From Anisus vortex (taxonomy: Eukaryota; Mollusca; Gastropoda; Planorbidae), in NCBI GenBank assembly GCA_949126835.1, contig OX421499.1, positions 22,072,990 to 22,136,989 on the forward strand: a DNA stretch of 64,000 bases, read 5' to 3'. The stretch's first letter is position 1; each line of letters begins with the position of its first letter. The notes under the pieces are model-generated. The model did not search any database, had not been told where the DNA came from, and was given only the letters and a program-made list of their open reading frames with translations. Below, piece after piece: positions 45,917 to 56,900 of the stretch. The position numbers and the translations under genes are program-made.

Positions 45917-46233
45917 CTGTTAAAAATACATTTGTAAAACGTGTGGATTTAATCTAACCTTATACAACTCCAATCTGAATAAAACTCTTGATAGCTTAAA
46001 CGTATAATTTACAGAATGTCTTTGTAGTAAATTCTTGCGTTACACGCATACTTTTAAGTCACGTATTTTAAATAATGCTTTACATTATTTAAGTTTTAGT
46101 TTTTTCTGACTAGCTCAAGCAACACATTCCATCCACAAATTAATTAATGTCATTCGGAAAGAAAGACAACGTATATAAATTAATTTGTCCACAATATATA
46201 ATTTTTTTTAATCAGATATTAAGATTAAATTTT

Positions 46234-46368
46234 TTATACGCCTTCATTACTTTTTAAAAGTGGTAATAGTTTGTCTATTGCATCCTCGCAAACATCCTTT
46301 CTCTGGAAGTACGTTTTTAGTTTTTCATCAGGCCATGAGTTCCAAAGTTTTAGTTCAAGTTCAGGGGT
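46234..46368 (-). CDS. SAMHD1-like: SAMHD1-like B, terminal exon with novel tail
   Basis: Acceptor TTGTACAACAG after a long pyrimidine tract, phase 0, 44 residues then TAA. It has W-rich and amphipathic helical content (LWNSWPDEKLKTYFQ, AIDKLLPLLKSNEG). It does not resemble the disordered human C-terminus or the copy A tail. The WPDEKLKTYF pattern is faintly SAM-like, not enough to call. Confidence 0.7.
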   Translation of the reverse strand, partial: TPELELKLWNSWPDEKLKTYFQRKDVCEDAIDKLLPLLKSNEGV

Positions 46369-49300
46369 CTGTTGTACAATTTGAAAAAAAATATTTTTTT
46401 TTAAAATAACATATTTTTTCAGACATTTCAGGTTTCTATCAACAATAATATATGTTGCAAAATTTAGAACTACTTAATAATACAAGGTTATTCAAGAAGA
46501 ATTTACTTATTTAATGGCCCATTGTTCCAGTCCATAACCATAGTCATGGTATGGCTTATTAGAGACCATTGGGAAGAGGCGTTTTCTTAGTTTTATATGG
46601 ATGCCACATAACTGCTGTAGTTGCTAATATCTTCCATGCAACTTTCTGTTTTTTGTTAACCTCCTCAATAAAGAGTCCTCAACAAATGACTACTCTCGAG
46701 TTTACGAAAACAATAATGGTAGTCACGATGCAGTGCTTTTTAAAAGGACGTCTTGTCAGTATGTGAAAGGTCGTTGAACATTGCGAAGAGAGACTAGAAT
46801 ATGCATTTTCCGTATTAGGCCCATCAACCAAAGAAAACATCAACAAATTAGAATACATTCAATAAAGAGCAGCAAGCTTCATTACTAGCGAATATTCACA
46901 ACTGACAAGAGAAACACCAATAGCTAAATCACTAAACCTAGAAACACTAGAGGACAGAAAAGCAAAGAGTAAAGTAGTAATAATCATACGGTATTATATT
47001 CTAAATTAGAAATACAACATAATAATAATTCGTTACAATGTTCTGATAAACATACAGACAAAAACATTTTTCTTATCCATTAAGCGAAAACAAAGGCATA
47101 TAAGTACTCTTTCTTCTCATGTGGCACCCGGGCGTGGTATGGGTTACCTGAACAAACCAGGAAAACCAATAACTTAACATCATTTAAAACATTAATAAAA
47201 ATGCAAGACTTAGACTCGGACCACGGATGAGCGTAGGATGCTCTTTTTTCTTATATCTTCGTTATAGAAAGAGCGTCTTTAATATATAAGATAAGTTGGA
47301 TGTGAGAGCGAAATATATAATGTAGAAATTCAGTTATTGATGAAGTTTTAGAACGATTCATTCTGAGTTGTAACTATATGTGGTGAAATTTATTATTGTG
47401 TTTGTTTCTTTGATGTCAACGAATTTAATATTGTACTGTAAGTAGAGAAACACATTTTGTTTGCTTGTTGCTTTCAAATCGCCTTTGACAAATACGCTGC
47501 AAAGTGTCAACCGAAATGTGTTTTACAAGCTCGAGAACGCAGAGTGCATTTAACTGAGGACAGACAAACAAATGAACGTAGCCGGATGATGTAACTACAG
47601 CGTTCACGTGTCTGGCATTTAAAAAACAACAACAATAATACATGTATATAAAATTAAACTTGTATTGTCTGTATAATACTATATTTCAGTAGTCCACTTT
47701 CATAAGATGCTAAATAATTTTTTTCAATTAAACATTGAATATCAGGATTAGGATTAAAATACTTACTGTACTGATTTGCTTGTGGCTGCTTACTCGAGGC
47801 TGGGGGTAATTTATATTTTAGATATAAACAAAATAATTAGAGCGATATATATGTATAAACATTTTATGTATCATTTCAGATTTTTCTAGCTTTTAAATGT
47901 TTATATCTTACATAATTGCTAATTAGTAATTTGCTTAAAATGTAGATAATATTTATATTTAGAACTATGGCCCTTACCTGAAAAACCTCTTTGCACCATT
48001 GTTGAATAGTTGCCTTCTCATCTGGTGTAATCAGATCCAAACAGTAGATTCTGACGACTAATTCTCTTTTTTTGCCCAGTATTTTGTCACGCTGGAATAA
48101 TTTAATCCAATTAAAAGGCTGTTTTCAAAGATTGAGAAATTGACTAAATATTCGGGGTCTCGCTTCTTTTCATTAGTATCATAGGTGTAAATACAGGGAT
48201 AAGGGCAGGGGGGAGGGCATTTCTCCCTCTGTGACAGTCATATTTTAGGGGGGTCAACTAGGTTTTCAACTATGCGACCAGTTGCCTCCCATTTTCACTG
48301 GGGTGACCGCTATGGTCACCGAGTAACACTTAAATGTAAAAGTGCACGTAACCGTGTACAGCCATCTGCCTACACCCGCTTTTTCTTTCCAAACCGAGTG
48401 TTTTGAGATAAATATGTTCTTCTTCTTCTTTTTTTTTTTTTTTTTTGATAATGTTTCTTAAGCTTCAGTATATATAGTTATATAAAATATTAGATTTTCA
48501 ATAGTAAAGGTAGAAATAGTGCACCAGTTGAGAATTATCATTCTACTGCCCCCTTTCAGTGTACTACCATTGCCCACCAACGCCTACTAATTCACCTTGC
48601 ACTATTGCCACACTCTTCACTTACACTATTCGATCATATCTTGGACCAAAGCTTGGATACGACACTGATTAGTGTTGATTTTATTAATGTTGTTTTTAAA
48701 ACAACTGACCCTACTTTCACACACGCAGTAGCAGATGCATGAAAAAACGAGCATTGTGACTGCAAGCTCCACTCGCCTTGGGCCTCAATGTCCACAAAAG
48801 GAAGACCAAGTTCCTTAAACGTCAACTCAGACAACACATCGCCTATCACTAGTGAAGCGCTAGAAGAGATAGATGAACTCAACTATACAGGCATCATCGT
48901 CAATAAGAAAAGTGGAACCGATTCCAATGTGCGGGCAAGAGTCGGCAAGACAGACCAGCTTTCCTCCAACTTAAAAACATCTGACGCTCAAGGCATAACC
49001 CTTAAAATCAAGATCAAGCTCTTCAATTCAAACGAGAAGTAGGTTCTATTCCATAGAGCTGAAATGTACGTGGGGGACTACAACTACTAACACTAAGAAA
49101 ACTCATGTCTCAGGATTCTGCAGATATTATGGCCAGACATCATCAGCAACTATAAGCTCTGGAGTCGCACAGGTAAACAGGCCGATGGCAACAAGGGTTC
49201 ATATTAGGTTTATTTGGATCGTCTTCGGTTCGATTCATATCTCTACTTGAAACGCTCTGTAGAATCGCAACATAATAGATCCCGACCTTATTACAACAAT

Positions 49301-50909
49301 TCGCTCGTTGGTTCTCAGCTCTTGATGTCAGAGGGATATCTCAAATTACTATAATTTATTAATCAGGTATGGTCCTCAGTGAAATCGTCTTGGTTAAAAC
49401 CAATGCATTACCAAATATTTATTTGTCTTTCATTGACTGCAAGAGAGCAAAGAGATCTACATTGAGCTGGTTGAAATTACAATAAAAATAAGTCATTGGT
49501 ATTGTTACCTGTATTTGTAAAATCTCGATATTTGTCCATCGACTGGGTTCCTTAAATAATTAAAGGCTACTCAAACAAAATGTTTATAATGTACCATTTA
49601 CCTCCATATCTTCTAATTTAATGGCTTGGTTCGGTGTGTTTTTAAGGTATTTATAGAAGCAAACTCCATGATCATTTAAACCAACATCAAATCTGGCAAT
49701 CTATAAATATACAAAGCTACACATTAAAATGTAAATATATCGCTTTATATCAATATCATATATCTTTATATCATCGCTATGCAAATGGCACAAATGGGAA
49801 ATAAAACAAAAATATTGTGGCCTGCTTGTTGTGATTTTGCAATAGGGTAAGCCCTGAGTAATTTAATTTCTAATAATTTTTTTTATATTATTATAGTGAG
49901 TTAATTAGGTTGGGCTTTATCACATTCAGCTACGTCAAGCTTTGCGAAGTTATATAGGTCGAAAAAAGATCTGTTACCTTAATGGCATAAAAATGAGTAA
50001 CAATTATAGTCCTAACTTATGGACAATTTTAATATCTTACATGATAAAGTGTATGCTTAAATACTAGTTCGCTCCCTAGCTTTTTAGTCTAAGGTTTAAA
50101 GTTTTCACGCAGGACATTGACAAGTCTTAACGATTATGCATGCTTAAAAGGTATAAAAGAAGAACATTTCCGGTTTTATTCGATCATTTTCTTCGAAACA
50201 TGTCTGTGTGCTACGTTACTAGTTGTACGAAAATATGTATAGAATTAAATTTCATTTCCAAAAGATGGCGACAAAAGAAAATGATGGATTGTGAATGTCA
50301 GATTTGAAGAATCACCTATTTATAATCCCAAACTAATTGCTTGATGCAAAATAATTTTTGTGTTGTTGTTTTTTATAAATCTCCGCATTGTGTTTTTTAA
50401 TTTCCAAGGACGCAACTCTTGACTAACTTATTTTATAAACAAAAGCTAATTTTAACCATACGCGACTAACACTTTGAGTATTAATTATCGCCGACTCAAT
50501 TTTGATGTTAAAAACGGATTACTCATAACTAATCTTGTAGCCGTAGTATATTTCTAAAAGACCAGAACTGGCTGTCGATGTTGAAATCAATTGTCAAACA
50601 GCACCAAAAGCATGGTTTTTGTTTACGAAAATGGCGGTAAATTTCACCGAAAGTTCACGGTTATTACAGTTCAAAAGGTCACACCTAATAAAGACTTGAC
50701 AATAGGCTAAGAAATTACATTTTATTACTAGGTCTACAGATAAATACAAATGATTCATTAGGCTTATGATTCATTAGCTTTCTTGCATCTACTCTATTGC
50801 ACATAAATTTAGTTTAACCTCGTTGTTGAAATAATTGAAACAAATGAAATGATGTAAAAAAAAAACTGTAAAAAAATGCAGACCTACTTAATGGACTAAC
50901 GTTTCTTTT

Positions 50910-50943
<34 letters not shown>

Positions 50944-53900
50944 CTAAATACATTTTAATAAAATAATGGATTTACAAAGTATTGACATAGTAAAAACATT
51001 ATAATTATATTATATTATTAAATGTATATAGTAACTTACGTCAACGATAATGCCATTGTCAGAAATGTTAATATTTTTGTCCTTAATTAACTGTTTGACT
51101 TTGTTAATTTTAATTTCAAAATCCTGAAATGAAGTTTCTCTGAGGTATAATTCTGCTCTTTGTTTTGAAGTCTCTAGTTTAGCGGCTAACCTCATATGTG
51201 CTATTCCCAGTGTCTGCAACTGGATGGTGAAAAATAGACTAAAATTAATCAGGATAAGAACTAAGTCATTCAAATCAGAACCAAAAAATAAAATGGCTAT
51301 ATTTGAGATGAGCTTCCATATCCCCTTTGTAGAGAAGGTACAAAATTCTTGACTCAAAATTGTTATTTATTTATCGCCCACGTAATCAACCTCTACAGAG
51401 GCCTTTATGTACAGCTGCAAAAACCTGGTCATTTCCGACCTTATTTTGTGTGTGAATCCCTGTGCCCTTGTCCTGTGTGCCTCGACTATTGCAATATTTT
51501 ACTGGCTGGCATACCCTGACAATAGAATTGGTAAACATACTCGTATTCAAAACAGTGCCGCTAGGCTAGTTATAGGTATATCAATTTACGAAGCAGGACG
51601 TTTTGGCGCAGCCGTCTTGGCGCGACCGTTTTGGTGCGACCGTATTGGCGCGACGGACGTTTTGGCGCAGCCGTTTTGGCGCAGGACGTTTTGGCGCGAT
51701 GGACTAAAAACACATCATTTAATCAAATTAACGTAATAACTTCATTTGAGGAAAACAATATTTTTTTTGTATAATAAATGCACAGTAACACTTGAATAAA
51801 TATTGAAATGGTTACAGTAATCCAATGAATTTGCAAAATCACTTAATGTGTGCTTGTCAACTCACAATATATTTATTGAATTGAGGTTTAACCTTTCTTA
51901 GTGACTTATATACATGCAGTTGTTATTAGAATTTTGTTGAAAGACTAGCACGTGTATTTTCGCATATAGGCCTAACGTTCTAAGGGTTTTAGTTCTAAAA
52001 AAAAATTCCCTATTAAGACGACATATATATAAATAGATATATATATAGATAAGCATTTTATGCCCATAAATAGATACATAAGACTTTATGCATATATAAT
52101 AAAACAAAGTTTGTAAAGTTTAATAGTCGTATAAATGCATTAAAGTACATCGTTTTAAATTATTATTATTTATTATTAGTTTCATATATTATACAACAAA
52201 AATATAAATGTTTTCCTCAATTATTTCCTCGCGCCAAAACGTCCCGCGCCAAAACGGCTCGCGCCAAAACGTCCCGCGCCAAAACGGCTGCGCCAAAACG
52301 ACTGCGCCAAAACGGTCGCGCCAAAACGGCAGCGCCAAAACGCCACGTACCGTCAATTTACTCTCTCCTGCGTTTGCTTCATTGGCTATCTGTTCGAGCT
52401 AGAATCGAATACACAACGTGCCGATACTACAATACTATATTGAAAGCTTAAAAACTTTCTTAACGCCGAGATTGGCATTACAGCTATATATATATATATT
52501 ATATACGTGACTAGCCATAATTTTAAAATCAATTATAAATCTTTTAACAGCTTTTTGTGAGTTTCTTCATAATAAAAGCAAAATCTTCGGAAGGCTTAGG
52601 CCTATGCAGAATAAAGAAAAAGGATTTAGAGGATTTATAGAGAAGATGTTGTTTTTAGGGGTCTTTTATTCTTATCAATAATAATAATAATAAGGTCATT
52701 TGTATAGCACCTCACTTCATGCTAATGCAAAGCAGCATAAAAACGAAACGATAATAACAATGACATTCTAAAAAATAATAGTTTTAAACAAGTTATTGCC
52801 GATGCTGAAAAAATATTGATTACTTTTTTAAATAAATATTGTGTGTTTGCCACTTTTAAAACTGAAATGTTGAAGGTTCATTCAACTCATGTAAAACAGT
52901 TTTTGAAATGGTCGTTACCTCTTCAATCGTTAGTCTACTTTCGTAAACACAGGAACAATGTTTCCGCCAAAATAGTCTGTTTATAAGTCTTTTAGCTTTT
53001 TTCATCTCTGGCTTATCAATGGAATAGTAGAGTAAACTCATCAATATATCTCCAGAAAATGGGTCCCAATCGTCTATGAAGCTAAATATTGTAGAAGAAA
53101 AAAAAGCTAATTACAGCCAAAGTAAATTCCCACTCTAAAAATAATATTAGTTTATATTATGCTATAATTGATGATATTTAATTTATCATTTGTACTAACC
53201 CGTCAATCTCTAAGGCTGTCTTGACCCTGAATAATAAAGTGTTACTAATTACTTTTCATCTTGGTAAAAAAACATTGATAAACTATAAATGGAAGTATTA
53301 TAATTATATTTATTCTGGTCTAAGAATTATGCATAATTTAAATTGTAAAAATATAATAGAATGAAAAGCAGTAAGATGTATATTATATAACTGTTAAAGA
53401 TAACTGTAGCTTAACTGATAAGGTGACTAAAACTCCGAAAACTCCAATAACTCTATAATTCTGTGAGTCTGAATATTGTATTGTAAATTTTAATTCATGT
53501 AAATAAACACAATGTTATGTTTAAACGGACATTATTAACATATTAATATTACCAAATAGAAGTTACCTGAGTGAATAAATGAAAACAATGTCATAATTAT
53601 TTTATCAAATTGTCACAAACTGTGACACAATTATAACACTCTCAACGGCTTCATATGTTTCATCTTTTAATAGTTTTAACTGATTAAACTATGCTATTAA
53701 AGTGTGCTCGAGGAGCCTAATATTATTGTATATATAGTCTCTGCCGTTTTACCGATTTATTTTATAGTGTCGTCTGCTGCATTGAATGGGTTTTTATTTT
53801 TCGTCTTATCAGCATTGTTGTATAACATATGTTGTCGAGATTCAATAAAGAGGATTTCAAAATGACTATACATGTTTCCCTAGGTTTGACACCGATTAAA

Positions 53901-56900
53901 AGGAGCGTTTTTCCCACTTATTTTCGGGCTCCTGTGTTTAACGTTTCGTGGTAGGCCCTGGGTATGATTTAATGTGGAGACCGACCGAAACCAAATTTTT
54001 GGTTTCGTCGACCCATACCGAAAATTATAAATTGACTTTCGGCCGAAACCGAAGATGATACCGAGAATTTTACTACATATTCAGCCGAAACCAAAACCGT
54101 AATCGAAAAATAGAAATAGCTTAACAAAAGAATGCAAATTTTAAAAGACTGCACATTTTAGTGTAATATTAAATAGTTTATGGGTACTCTATCTAAGTAA
54201 ACAATAGAACTAGGGCTGTCAATATCAGTTTTTTCTCTGAAAAGTCTTCGTTTAAAGTACAAGCATCGGGCAAAGCTACGTCTATCGGTCTCTTTGTCTG
54301 TTGGGGAGCGTTCATCTTCAATGGGGAAATGCCAGTTTGTTTGCCTCTCGACTACGAAGATCAAAGGCTATATGTCTCCGAGGAAAAAAAATCGTGGGAC
54401 ACCATATTGAAATAATTTCGTCCCTAATTCCGACAAAACCGAAAATAGGAATCCGGTTTTAGTTTTAACATCACTACATAGAAAATGTAAGCCTTATATA
54501 CAGTTGTATATACATGTATTATAATGTTATTCAAAATTATCAATAAAAAGAGTAATAGAAGCAGCACTATCGTTGCAGTCTAAAAATTGAAAGTTCAAAT
54601 ATATTTTCGGCAGTTGACCGAAATTCAATGTCACTTTCGGCCGAAACAGTAAGCAAATAGAAATTTAACTTTTTTCTTTGGCTGAAACCGAAGCTACACC
54701 GAAAAAGACCATTCGCCTATTTTGGGCGCCGAAACCGAAACCGTAGCCGAATTTCGGTCCTTCTCTAATTTAATGTTTGCAAAACTATTATTTACCGCTT
54801 AGTTTTCACATGATTTTTAAATGAAAGCAATATCTCACATGAGCTCAATAGATCTTTTCACTTTGTTCTGATAATAATTTTTCTGGAGATCAAAGCGAAT
54901 AAAAAAGAAGCTGTTTAACATGTCTATTTTCTGTAAAAGAAAACAATAAGAAACAAATAAAATAAACATTTTAAAAAAGTATTTGTAAAAAAAATACTTG
55001 TAGAAATCGCCCCTGGACTTGTTGCTATCCCTAAAATTACCATTTTTACTGTTATTGCAAAGAAAAAACCTATTCCTTTTACATTCTTATTTAACTTAAA
55101 TTTTAGAGACGCTGCTTCTATATAGCAGATTACTACACTTTGTCCTACACTTTGAATTAGGAAAAATATTTCATGCGAGATTAAAATGATCTAAAAATTT
55201 TCTTTTCACTAACTAATATAGACAGAAAATCATCTTGCCTAGTGCCACTCGGGGAGACAGAATATCAAATATTTGAAGTTGTCTTTGCATATAGAATAGG
55301 AAACGTGTATCTTTCTCAAAAGTTTATTGGATTATTAGGTTAAATATTTAATTTAGAAATGAACACTCATGCCTGTATTATTTAAAAAAATTTAAACTGT
55401 CTTTCTTGTAGTATTTATACATTTAATTTAGTGATTTAACGAATAATGTCACACCTGTTAGGTGAGAATATTCACTTAAAGTTTGCAGCTCTTTTATAAC
55501 TTTTGTCCTCTTTGACTTATGTCTTATTTATTACTTTTTTCCACATGTGAATTTTATAATAATTATTATTATCCTTTAGTATTTTTCAATTAATAATACA
55601 TTAAAATTATAAGCAAGATAATATAAAATAATGGCATTTAAACTATTTGTTTAAACAAATATATACTTTTAGTAGTTGCTACTTCTCTGGTTGAAAAGAC
55701 ATGATTTAGTTAACAGAGGCATATAAGTCCAACTTAGTTATTTTAACTTTAAGAGTATTTAAATTTAGTTTTTTTTGTATAGGAAAAATTAATAACTTTT
55801 AAAGACAGTTAAAGAGAAATAGATTTGCACTGTCACTAAAATACTTTTAAACGTAAATTGTGCTATCAGTAGAAATGTTTTAGAACATATTACATTATCG
55901 TTTTGACTACTTTTGACTAGATGTTTACTATGTCCGTGCGTCCTTATTTAATTCCGTAGATTATGACTAATTTAGCATAATAAAAGCTGTGTTAAGAAAT
56001 TATTTAAAAAAAACTAAAAAATGTTAAATAGATCTAACTGCGGTTGATTTATTTAGAATTGACAAAGACGTTTCTAAATATTTGCCCTCACCACTACTTT
56101 GCAATATTTGCCCTCAACAGTACTTTGCAATATCCACCCTCACCCCTATTTTGCAATATTTGCCATCTCCCCTACTTTGCAATGTTTGCCATCAACCCTA
56201 CTTTGCAATATTTGCCATCTCCCCTACTTTGCAATGTTTGCCCTCAACCCTACTTTGCAATATCCGCCCTCACCCCTACTTTGCGATGTTTTCCATCACC
56301 CCTACTTTGCAATATTTATTCTCACCACTACTTTGCAATGTTTTCCATCACCCCTACTTTGCGATGTTTTCCATCACCCCTACTTTGCAATATTTATTCT
56401 CACTACTACTTTGCAATGTTTTCCATCACCCCTACTTTGCAATGTTTTCCATCACCCCTACTTTGCAATGTTTTCCATCACCCCTACTTTGCAATGTTTT
56501 CCATCACCCCTACTTTGCAATATTTATCCTCACTACTACTTTGCAATATTCGCCCTCATCACTACGTTACAATATTTGCCCTCAGCACTACGTCCAATCT
56601 ACTGGAATATGTGCTGTCCTTTCCCACACAGTTGCATTTGTAATCTTGTCATACCATTTGATATCCATTATTCTACGTAGGCAGCCATTCACAAAAGTTT
56701 GTAGTTTGTTCAAATCCCCCTTTGTTAATCTCCAACTTTCTTAGCCATATAGTAAGACAGATTTTACGTTAGAATTAAAGATTCTTAATTTAGTTTTGGT
56801 TCTAATTTGTTTTGTTTTCCAGATATTTTTTAGCATAGCAAAGGCTCCTCTTGCTTTTTGTATCTTTACTTTAATGATGGAGATGGAGATGGATAGGCCA

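Noticed and set aside
47425..47643. Minus-strand open stretch (LNALCVLELVKHISVDTLQ) as a possible first exon of SAMHD1-like A
   Set aside because: It has an acceptor-like TCCTCAG but no fitting donor or phase link to 45916, and no SAM-domain similarity.
48170..48560. Possible small transposon in a SAMHD1-like B intron
   Set aside because: G-rich and C-rich blocks suggest ends, but no convincing inverted repeats or target duplication were found.
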